64,000 bases of DNA, taken from assembly GCA_011634665.1 (NCBI GenBank), contig WAEK01000014.1:354501-418500 (forward strand), written 5' to 3'. Source of the stretch: Mortierella sp. BCC40632. Taxonomy: Eukaryota > Mortierellomycota > Mortierellomycetes > Mortierellales > Mortierellaceae. Of this stretch, positions 21,871-32,526 are shown piece by piece. The notes below the pieces were generated by a model. That model was not told the origin of the DNA. It was given only the letters and a program-made list of their open reading frames with translations, and searched no databases. Numbering within the stretch: position 1 is the stretch's first letter; the number at the start of each line of letters is the position of its first letter. Made by a program: the position numbers and the translations under genes.

Positions 21871-22577
21871 GCGATTTCGTGTTCAGTCGCTCCCCAAGGG
21901 GAGATCCTGAACACCTTTCCCACCAGCACCTGCTTCGCCGTAGCTCCCATTGGACTCTGCATCCTGACTGTTGTCCTACCCCCCGCAGCCTCCTGTGCTC
22001 GGCGGGTCGCTACAAGTCCCATCATTAATGTTGCAGCACAAGTCACACTTGAATTTATGTCAATTGGAAGTATGATACCAATCTCTAGAAAAGCAGAATT
22101 CTTAGAGCGGTGGAGTGTCGTCCTGAATGTGCTAGATTTTGATTGAATACTACCAAGCTTATTATCACAGTATCTGAGGAGCAATACGATTAGAGCTGCT
22201 GAACTAAAGAAGAGTGAAGTTGCCAGAAGTACCCATCTGTCTGATACTAATCCAAAGAAACCAAAATTGTTCGTGTCTATTTGATCCGCCAACAAACTTG
22301 TACCCTTCCCCTCACCCAGAGAGCGCCAGACGACTTCAAAGAGCCACTCTGGTTGTTGAGCAAATCCAAAACTAGGTGAACTGATGGATGAGGTAGTCAA
22401 GTCGTGTTCAGGCAAGAGGATTCCTCCTTTTGGCACCGTAAAAATCTCGCCATAGTAGATACCTTTTCCAAGTAGTATTACCACATCACAAAACTCAGTC
22501 CAGCTGCCGTGACCTTTAAAAATGATCGCTCTACCGAAGGCTGTTGAATCAGAAATCTCAACTTGGGCGATGGACAA
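21855..22577 (-). CDS. Hypothetical single-TM protein fragment (partial)
   Basis: This open frame encodes a lumenal or extracellular segment (STAFGRAIIFKGHGSW, TEFCDVVILLGKGIYYGEIF), one strong TM helix (VLLATSLFFSSAALIVLLL) and a short tail. The first 145 residues recur in the chimeric pseudogene at 16620-17110, so this is a real family. There is no signal peptide or convincing start within the frame, so upstream exons are missing or lost. The last ~70 residues lack the family look and overlap a plus-strand frame with better codon character, so the true C-terminus may lie near 22140. I do not recognise the domain. Confidence 0.4.
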   Translation of the reverse strand: MSIAQVEISDSTAFGRAIIFKGHGSWTEFCDVVILLGKGIYYGEIFTVPKGGILLPEHDLTTSSISSPSFGFAQQPEWLFEVVWRSLGEGKGTSLLADQIDTNNFGFFGLVSDRWVLLATSLFFSSAALIVLLLRYCDNKLGSIQSKSSTFRTTLHRSKNSAFLEIGIILPIDINSSVTCAATLMMGLVATRRAQEAAGGRTTVRMQSPMGATAKQVLVGKVFRISPWGATEHEIAHHGV

Positions 22578-23374
22578 AGGTGGAAAAAAAAAAGAATAAG
22601 GTGAAGTACAGGGGCTATTGCTGACATCTGTTTGTTTTCAGACTTGGGATGCCACGCTGGCCTTACTTCTTGTTCACTTAGATAAAGTGTTTTAGCCAAG
22701 TCCTGAAGGATCAATTATCAACTTGCATTTTTTTTTTTTACTTATTTCTTCGGCGAAAACTTTGGTGGCGGTGGTAAAAGGCTTGCCGGCTGAAGGGGCT
22801 CTTCCTATGCCTCGTCTTCCTATGCTTTCCCACCATTGTCAAAATGCTCAGAAGCTGCAGGTAAAAAGAAGAGGCAAAAAATCAAAGAAGAGATGAGGAT
22901 GATTAGAGACTTGAAACGACTGGTCCATAACACTAGTGCTTAAGGAGATGGAACAGTATCTAGCGACACACGAAGCGCACTACGAAATAAAGAGAGGCAA
23001 ATATTGTGATATTGCAAGTAAAAGTAGGTTTCATTTCCAGGTTGGTGGCGTGTTGGTCACCCGGTGGGAACAAGCCCTAGGAACGTGTCTTTGCCGACTG
23101 GCCAGCGAGCGAGCTTTGAACTTCGAACTTCTCTGTATCACGTGCAATACTTTGGCCAAAAAAAAAAAAAAAAAAAAAGGGCCCTTGAGTCCCCTTTGCC
23201 CTTCTCCCTCTACCCAAGGACCCCCATTGCCAAAAGTAGCAGAGGCCATAGACAAAGACGTAGAGCAACACCCCCTCCCCCTCTTTTCCTTCCAGTGAGC
23301 TATTCCTGAAGGCGAGATTCACCAAGACTCTTTGTGCCCGTCTCTTCCATCACCTCCCCCTCCTCTCCACTCTA

Positions 23375-23408
<34 letters not shown>

Positions 23409-23448
23409 TATATTTCTATTTCCTGCGCGCTGTGCAGCTATCAGGTTC
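22578..23448 (+). other. Intergenic, upstream of the RNF10-like gene
   Basis: This holds poly-A at 23160-23178 and poly-T at 23379-23405, the latter about 45 nt before the ATG at 23449 and so probably in the 5'UTR. No other feature is supportable. Confidence 0.45.
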
Positions 23449-24866
23449 ATGGGAATGAACGTCAATGCAGCATCATTTATCCCTCAAGGAAACAGCGGGA
23501 ACGACAACAACAGCAATAAATCCTCAGGAAACAACAGTAACAACAGCAATTTTCGATCCTCTGCTTCTAATCTGATTGCCAACGATCCTAAAAAATCGAA
23601 TCGAGGTGGTGGTCTTGGTGCGACTTCATCTGCCAAGAACACCTTCCCTTCCGAACAGCGTATGTTGCTCTTTTCCTTTCCTCTTTCACCTTGCAGTGCA
23701 GAGAGAATAGGATTGTATTTTTTTTTTTTTTTTTTTTTTTACATGCTCGATTCCCTGATTTCCTACGAGAGAGGATTCGAGCTAGTGGAAGAAGAGATCA
23801 AATGTAGATGGAGCAATGTGTGCTGAACTCGTCCATGTTCTCTTTTCTATCTGCACATACTTTTTTTTTTTTTCTCTCTCTCTTTAATCGGTTCCACAAT
23901 TGGCTGCGCCAGGCTCGTTACCAGGACGGGGAAAGAACCAGCGTCAGAGCAATTCCAAGAGGAGCGGTCATGAACGCGAATCCTCCCAGCAGCAACAGCA
24001 ACAGAATCGTGGTGGCCGACAACAGTCCAACACGAATTCGACCTCTTCGGATTCACTTGTTACTACCATGAGCCAGGTCAATCTTCGAGGCAATGGTGCA
24101 GCTGCTGGAGGTGGTGGTGGTGGAGGGGCAGGGGCCACTGGAGGAAGTACCAAGAAGAACCAGGTGTCGTTGAACCATCTACTTAACTTTTCGTTCCCGG
24201 TTCGAGAAGAACCCCAGAACACTGGTCCTGTTCGCAGACGTCGCAATGTCAACTATGAGCCCTTTAACAAGGAGAAGTTTATCAACGCAAAGTAAGGCTT
24301 CTTTATGTCTTTCTTTTCTCTCTCTCTCTTTCTCTCTCTCTTTCTTTCTTTCATTCCTCTGGCGAGCAGCAGTGGCTGTGAGTGCAATTGTGAAGACTCA
24401 AGATTTTTTTCTTTTGGTTCCACTCTTATCTCTATCAACGGCGTCTAGCTTCCGGTTTCTTATGAACCCACGCAGCGATTACACAGTGTTCACCATGGAT
24501 GCGGACGTTAGAGTTCAATGGGAAGATATTGAACAGGTCTTAATGGCTGTGCCGCAGTCATGCCCGATCTGTCTTCAGCCACCAGTCGCAGCACGGATCA
24601 CCAAGTGCGGACATGTGTATTGTTTTGCCTGTGTCCTTCACTACCTTGCCCTGGGAGAGTCAACAAAGGCTTGGCGTAAGTGTCCCATCTGTTGGGACTC
24701 TATTTATGAAAAGGATCTTAAGAGTGTTCGACCGCTGCACCGAGATGAACTCGAACACCAGACTTATGATCAGGGAGAGAAAGAGATTGCAAAGCAGATC
24801 GCTGCAAAGCAGGAAGTGCGCATCGAGATGCGTTTGATTCAGAGAGCAGTGGTATGAGCGCCTATT

Positions 24867-24902
<36 letters not shown>

Positions 24903-26508
24903 CATTTTTAATTGTTACTCTATGGACCTTCTATTGCGAGGACAAGCGATACAGGAAGTTTTTGTTTGGATTATGGTCTGACTTTAGGGATCTACATTCT
25001 CTCGTGTACCATTCCATATTCATCAGAACACAACCTTAGCGCTTCCAAGGTCGGCCACCTTTCCATTGGCAGCCAAAGTATTACCGGAGGAACTGAAGGG
25101 GCAGTTACCGCTAGAGTTTTATCCGGACGCAATGGTCTTTAGTCGACTCATGGTTACCACTCTGGATCACACTCTTTCCGAATTGGATCGTGATATCCAT
25201 GCCATCGAGGTCAGCATCGAAGAGGCCAAGACCTATGATTCGAGCAACCATGCAGAGGAGACTGTGTTCTTTGAGATGGCTTTGGACAAGATTCGAGACA
25301 GAAAAGAAAAAATTAAGGAGGAATCCAAGTTCTTCCCCAAGGCAGCTCTTGACCGAGAACGGATTTTGAGGGAGTATTTTGATCGCATAGCTCAGGAGCC
25401 GGTCAACTCGGAACCGGCTATGAATGAGGCAGAAGAGGAACCGAGTCGACCCACTATTGTGTTTGACCAAACAGGGCCCGAAGCGTATCAGATAAGCGAC
25501 AAGTCTCAGACCAGTGTGCCCACATTGAACGGTAATGGATCCGAATCGACTTTGGTTACAGATATCAATCCTGCAGGCCCAGAGACTGCTTCCGAGACGG
25601 AACCATCGTCCAACTCGAAACAGTCGACCTCTCGACGTCTAGCGGGCAAGTCCTCGAATCCTTTAACCGCCGTCTATTATTTTTACCAGGCAGCCAATGG
25701 ACACCACCTGTACCTACAGCCACTCGATATTCGTATCCTGAAACAACATTTTGAGGCGTATGATCGATTCCCGGACATTATCAAGGTCCAAGTTTTGGGT
25801 ATTGAGGAAACTAGTTTGACAGAGGAAGTTCGTAAGAAATGCAGGTATTTAAGCCATCTTCCTCTTGGCTGTGAGGTGTCATTCCTGGATGTGGCGTTAG
25901 AGGAGATTGTTAGCAATGAGAGCCTGAAGCCATTCGAGGCCGAGCTACGGTTACGACGCGCCAAGCGTCGAGAGAAGGAAGTCCGAGAAGAACGGGAGCG
26001 GATAGAACGGGAGCGCAGGATGAATCCGAGTAGGTCAACCAGGGATGAGCAAATGTTTGCCAACGATCCCTTTTTCCATGTACCCGAGGCTACAGGAACA
26101 GGAGGAAGAGCTACGAATGCAACAAGAAAACAAAGTGGAGAAAGTGATATGGATCTTCAAGAAGCACTAAGGCTTTCGCAAGCGGCTTATGAAGAAAGTA
26201 TGCCCACGCTGAGTGAGGCACATGCACGAAGTACAGCTAGACGACTGTCTGAGACGCAATCGAGTTTAACGACTACAACAGCTACAACGGCCACCTCGGA
26301 TACGTGGGCAAGTAGTTATGAGTCAGCCAGTAGTTTCAATGGACCATCCACCGTATGGGGCACCCCCTCCGTTCCGGTCTCGAGGCATTACGATGACTAT
26401 GAAGATGATTATGATGACGAGCATGATTATGAACCTGAGATTGTGCTGAAACGTGGCAAGAAGAAGGTGACAGTGCTCATGTCCAACAATAGTCGTCGGT
26501 CAAGATAA
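23449..26508 (+). CDS. RNF10: RNF10/Mag2-type RING E3 ubiquitin ligase
   Basis: Four exons: 23449-23659, 23913-24291, 24449-24851 and 25027-26508 (824 aa). The N-terminus is disordered, Asn/Ser- then Gln- and Gly-rich. The conserved block RRRNVNYEPFNKEKFINA leads to NFRFLMNPRSDYTV and WEDIEQVLM, the RNF10 signature before the RING. The RING is at about 235-278: C235-x2-C238, C250-x-H252, C255-x2-C258, C275-x2-C278. Downstream are VYYFYQAANGHHLYLQPLDI and LGCEVSFLDVAL, both typical of the family, then a charged helix and a UIM-like DLQEALRLSQAAYEES. RNF10 modifies 40S ribosomal proteins in stalled-ribosome control in animals, and yeast Mag2 is the relative. The acidic C-terminus (DYEDDYDDEHDYE) is also typical. 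Confidence 0.88.
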
Positions 26509-26540
26509 AGAATTGTGAATAGGAAACTCTAGTCTTATTT

Positions 26541-26578
<38 letters not shown>

Positions 26579-28529
26579 TTTGAAACGTTGAGAGGAATGG
26601 GCAGTAATTAAAGTAGATTGCATCTTCATCGGTAAAGGGTGATCGAGCATGAAGTCGGTATTTAGTATGTTACCGAGTGACAGATCCGTTATCATATCGA
26701 TAAAATCGTTGAATCGATCATGATATCCTATGGGTGGTTGCTCAACACAGATCCATATACTACTGTCACGCCTTGGGCCATGTTTTTATCGTCCTTGATT
26801 ACCTGAAATGGTCCACTTGTCATCTTGACATTGTCAATGACTCAAAGCACAAAGAGTCAATTCCACTGTAAGGGCGGTCAAGTGTAGGTGCAGAGTTTCA
26901 TCAAGCGTTATTCCGGACTGGAGGAGCTATGGTTCCCCTTGATTGACTCTGTAGCTGGCCTGGAGCTAGCTCTCGTAGTTGATCTAAATGCTCTGAAAGG
27001 CCTTCAGGTTTTATTCTTCCGCTGATAGCCACCGTTGTTCCAGGCGGATTTTGTTAAGCAACTGGCAGCGAGTTCCGTCGGATAGGAAGGAAAGCATGGA
27101 TGATGACGACCCTGGAGCCTCGTCCCTTTGTCGTGTTTGAATATTTTCGTTGTCCTCTGGAATACTTCACAAGTCTATGATCGTGTTGACAAGACGAAAG
27201 ATGTTCCTCGATTCTAGCATGAAAATGCACTCCTGTGAATGTAAGCCATCAAAGAATACCCTGAGTCAGTCCCCAAGATGTTAGTGCATGTGGATGAGCA
27301 GTTTTAGTGAAACTGACAAACGCTTTTTCATTGGGCCCAGAGTATGTCCCAAGTCGCTGTAGATAAAAAATGAAATGAAATGAAAGGCGAGCACTCAGTC
27401 AAGGAAACAAATGACTGGCAGTAGAGTAGTATAGTTTCAGCTCATGTCTCATACTATAGACTCGTCGGCAAACGAGTGTGTCAGAGTCGGATACTCCGCC
27501 CTCTAGATCGAGGAATGAAACGATAGTGCATAGACTACTTATTAGTCTTGATCATCCCAGGTTTCTGCTATACGATGACCCTTGTACCATTCCATGATCT
27601 TTACCTCGGCGACCGAGCGCGACACGAGTTGCTTAAGATGTAATCAACTTTTTGTACTACAGCATAACAAGCAAATCGAGCAATCGTCAGCTCAGAAGGA
27701 TGTCGGAGCTCTCTTACCAGGAAAAGCGAGCCACCACAACCGCTCCGCTCATGCCCTTGATCCTTCTGAAGGAAGAGGTGAAAGGGGAGGGTGACATTGA
27801 ATAAGTGGAGGGCTCATATAGGATTCCCTTGGTCCAAGATTACAGATGATTCGGACCTGTTCCTCGACAAGAATCCATTAAACAAGCCGAAAGGCACAGC
27901 TAAGACTGATAAAAAAAAACTGCGCAGGTTGTTGTGCTTGGCATATGATGATCTAAGATAGCAGCTCTTCTCTCTAAACGATCTCCTTTTTTTTTCTCTA
28001 GTCATTAACAGACAATAATAGGTTCAGTCAGCGTACATGTAATTTCTTTGTCCCGCTGACCCTCGGACGACCAGTTGAGGGATATGCAAAAAGAACATTC
28101 GATGGAAAGAATAGGGGGAAGGGGAGCGCATGGTGAGTTATAAAAATCAATCAGTCAAGAGCTAATGGATGGCAGGCGCAAAAAAAGGCGTCCCTGAAAA
28201 AAAAAAAAGAACAGACGGCTGTTTATTGCTCATTAGGGAGGAAAGAGAGAGAAGCTAGGACTTCCCTGTTGGCGCCATTGCTCTCCCGAAAACCAGGTTT
28301 TGTCTTTCTGGATTGGCCTCAATTATGAATACCGAGGCTGTCTCGGTGAGATGAATTGTACACTTAGCAGGGCTGAGAAATAAAATTGATACAAGAGAAC
28401 AAGCAATGGGCTGAAGAAATGGAGAGAGTATACTGAGAGGGTACTGAGTAATGACGATGTATGTTCTCGAACAAGAACAATTGTTTGAATGTGAATGTGT
28501 GGAGAGCGAGAGTGCGCATGTGCGCTAAA

Positions 28530-28638
<109 letters not shown>

Positions 28639-29495
28639 CAGATTTGTAACGACAGGAACAAGGGAGTAGCTCGCTATTTGGCCCCTTGCTTGTTTGCTTG
28701 TTTTTCAGAGCCAGGATTGTGCAACCAAAAGGGAAAAAGAAGGGGCCATTTCGCCACAGCTGTCGGTGATCATTGTAATCACAGCGGCGTTAGGATGCCG
28801 AAGAGTTGTCATTTAGAGTGGGATCCAAGATCAAAGAGACTCTTTCAAGATCCTGGGCATCTAGATTCTTATGAGATCAGTTTGTGGCTAGACCCGTCTT
28901 CGTTCAGTCGCGCATGAAAGTGGCATGGTAACCAATTGGTCTCCACCTCACATGCACAAACAAGCGATTGAATGCATGGACTCTTGTCGGCGAAGCATGG
29001 CGTTAACCAAGTTCGACAACATGCACCAAAAACGTCTTGGAAGTAAGAATAGATCGCACAAAGAACGATTGCTCCGTGCACGCCACATCGGGCTACGCAT
29101 CGTCTTCGAACAGTGTACTGAGCATCATTGTTTCGAGGCAGGGGTTTTTGTCGGTGGCAACTGACTTGGGGATGACTTTTCTGTGACACAAGCCCGATAG
29201 TAGACAAAGGGATGTCCAGTGTTGCTCCATGGTGGTGGGCTGTGCCCAACGGATACTCGAAGCATTTTTTGGGGATTGTTTCCGCCTCTTTGTTTCCTTT
29301 CACGACTCTTTTATTTATTTATTTTTGTTCACTGACTTTTCTCCCTGCCCTTCCTTTGCCTCTTTCTCTTTCTTCCCTTCACCTTTCTCTTTCACTTGCA
29401 TCAACGCTCACAGTCGCACCTTCCTCGTCTCTCTCTCTCTCTTTCTCTCTCTCACTCCCTCACTCCTTCTCTCCACTTTCCAGCTCATCCATCCG

Positions 29496-29533
<38 letters not shown>

Positions 29534-30575
29534 GTCTGTCTCTTCTCACCTAAATCCACCATCCTCTCATTCTCTCCACCGCAGTACCTCCTTGGCGCGG
29601 CATTGTTCTCAGAATCCGCCAGTCAGAAAGAAACAGGTAGAGTTACCATTGTTCTATTGCGGGATGTTGTCGCTACTGTGGAACAGACCTTTTAGCTGTC
29701 GGCTTCAGCATCACCAGTTCCCCAGTCATCTATTCTTGGCCAAGCGGCGGATTGCCATCCCTCCTCTCTCCCCCCTATCACCTAAAATCCACCACTAGCA
29801 ATTCTACTTTCAAAATAAGGAAAAAAAAAAAATCAAAAACAACAACCCATTGTCTCCGTCATGATATCCATTTGCCCAACATCATTTACGCCTGGCCCTT
29901 TCTTGTTTTTTTTTATTCCGCATGGGCAATTCAAGTCCATGATTGTACATCCCGTTTGTTCCATTCTTTCACTCTTTGTCCTGGCCCTGCCACAGTCCCC
30001 ACCGTGCCTCCAATTGAAGGATGTAGGACCCCACCGCTTGCCAATTGACAGCCCCCAAAGTCGAAACGTGAGCAATTAACGGGTTATATATCACTTGTTT
30101 ACATGGCAATTTTTTTTTTCCTCATTCGAAAGAACGAGCAACAACAACAACAATAATGTGCCAATGACCATCACAAACTGTATTTTGAACCAGATGGATT
30201 AAGCAGTCGAGGTGATATTCCCAGGTGGTGCAATGGCTCAAAGGTCTAGCCCATTTAAGAGGAGGAGAGGAGGGGGGGGGGGGGAGGGGGGGAGAAGAGA
30301 GGCAATTGTTCTTGGCATATATTGTTTCCTTAGACAATGATTGCCTGACGGCTACCCCAGGATCGTTCCTCTTCTGGCAGGTCCCTCCAGGGCAGGTCCG
30401 GTGGACCGGGTTACCCTTGGGCGGGAAGAGAGAAAAGAAGCAAAAGAGAAGGGGGTGGGGGGTGGGATAGAGAGAGAAAGAGAGGAGTAAGAGAAAGAAA
30501 GAAAGGTAGTGTCCAAAACAAGGGACCACTTGATGGCCTGGTTCCTGTTTCATCATGGACATGGACCACTCGCGT

Positions 30576-30622
<47 letters not shown>

Positions 30623-31294
30623 GAGAGAGAGAGAGAGAGAGAGAGTACGTGCGCACATGTTACAGGACGGATAGGTATGGTCAAAGCTTGATAGAGTACG
30701 TCCTGAACAAAAGAGCCAACAGGTGGCCAACAGGACGTTCAGAGGATCATGGCGCCTTTCTCCGAAGGCCATGCACCCAGAATGGGGAGACCAAGCTCGG
30801 CACAAGGCAGTTTTTTTGTAGCACATTCCCCTCTTCTCTCGCCTTTGGAAGATTATCCCCAATTGGCCCGTGTCCACTGATAATGGGTAATTGGTGAGAG
30901 AGAAGAGGGGGCGGGAGTCAGGGAAGGGTGTAAAAGATGGGTTTGGTGTGTGAAGATGTACAAAGTGTGAGTATGAGAGGATGTGTGAGTGTGTGAGTGT
31001 GTGAGTGAGTATGTGTGAGGGAGTGTGTGCGTCCTTGCGTGCGTTGTGCGTGTGTCCTGGACACCTGGGCGTGGATCATCTGGATGTTTTTTGGGGGAGA
31101 ACAGCCCCGTGATGCCTGTTCATCGGGCGAATGTACTGTAGGCTGAAGAAGGTCAGCGACCACCTGCCATTGAGAGAATGGATAGGATGGCCGCATGTGT
31201 GGAGCTTTCCGACAACCATCGCGGTGATATTGGAACAAAAAAGACCGAGGCCTGACCCGCGCATGCTCTGCTGAGATGTCTGCGTTTGCTCTAT

Positions 31295-31347
31295 CTCTTC
31301 CTCTTCTCTTCCTCTTCTCTTCCTCTTCTCTTCCTCTTCTCTTCCTC
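31295..31347 (+). repeat. 11-bp tandem repeat (CTCTTCCTCTT)
   Basis: About five consecutive copies of an 11-bp pyrimidine-only unit. The strand is purely C/T here, so triplex or H-DNA formation is possible. Confidence 0.9.
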
Positions 31348-31628
31348 TCTATCTCATCCCCCTCCCCTCTTCCTCCTCATCGCTCATTGCCCACCACGCA
31401 TTGTCCAGCGCTGTGGGCAGCAGACAGGGGCAAGGCCGGAGAATGAACTAGAGAAAGGGGCAGCAGGAGCTTGCCTCATGAAAAGGAGAAGGCAGAGACT
31501 CGATGGCCTATTCGAGCCGCACCTGGGTAGGGAGTCCACGACCGTGGTGGCGATCACTGCAGGGACGCTTTGGCCGGCGCAGCAACAAAGGCCGAGGCGG
31601 CCATCGGCCTACAGTCTCATCCGACAAA

Positions 31629-31693
<65 letters not shown>

Positions 31694-31937
31694 GAGAGAA
31701 AGAGAGAGCTGGTTACTTAATATTTTTTTTTTTTCCTTTTTCCTTTTTCCCTTTTCTTTCGTGGCCATATAAATATTGCCTGACTGCCTGTTCTTTTTTT
31801 TCTTTTTGCTCTTTTCTCTCTTCTTCCTTCTTTCTTCTTCTTTTCTCTCTCTCTGACTCTCTCTCTCTGACTCTCTCCCTTCCATCTCTTTTGCCACGCT
31901 CTCCTTTGACTCTGGCTTTCTCTGACTTTCTCCATCG

Positions 31938-31991
31938 CCGTCACCGTCACCGTCACCGTCACCGTCACCGTCACCGTCACCGTCACCGTCA
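31938..31991 (+). repeat. 6-bp tandem repeat (CCGTCA)
   Basis: About nine near-perfect copies, one of the few non-homopolymer satellites here, 540 bp upstream of the SWIRM gene start. It is open in several frames because 6 is a multiple of 3, but it is not coding. Confidence 0.9.
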
Positions 31992-32526
31992 CTGCCACCA
32001 CCGCCACCGCCACCATTCGCCACCTGCTCACCGTTGCTCTCCCCATATCCTTCCCCTCAAAGCCATTGAACGTCTTGGCACACACTCCAGACCTGCTCTC
32101 TTCTCCGTCGACTCTCCTGCGCTCCGCGCACAGACGCAGCCTTTCCCTTCCCTCTCTCCCCACCGTCCCACCTTGCTCCTCCCTGTCTCTTCATAGACCG
32201 ACGACCAACCCAACAACAGGTCCGTTTCTGGGGCACTGCCGCCTTTTTTTTTTTTTTTTTTTTTACCACGCCCATATGCTGGTGCATGCGCCCCACATGT
32301 GCGTGCGCGTGTGCGTACGCTGTTACAGTGGCCCGGCATTATTTATTATCGGCTGTTCTTTTGGAAGAAAGAGCGAGCAAACTGCTGCGGCATAGCCTCG
32401 TCAGTGTCATCTTGGCTCTCCGAAAAAGACAGAATATAAATCTATATAACAAAAAAAAAAAGAGATCAACGCTCTCTCACTCACCAATGATTCTTCCTTT
32501 CCATCCCTGCGTTCATAGGTGTCGCC

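Noticed and set aside
28869..29303. 144-codon minus-strand frame
   Set aside because: No domain, biased composition, no splice or promoter support; fits chance in a gene-free region.
30225..30330. tRNA-like 'gtggtgcaatggctcaaaggtctagccc' segment
   Set aside because: No acceptor stem pairing and no B-box; followed by a G-run.
31508..32163. Gly/Asp or Val/Thr repeat proteins through the CCGTCA array
   Set aside because: The hexamer keeps several frames open on both strands; none has flanking coding character.
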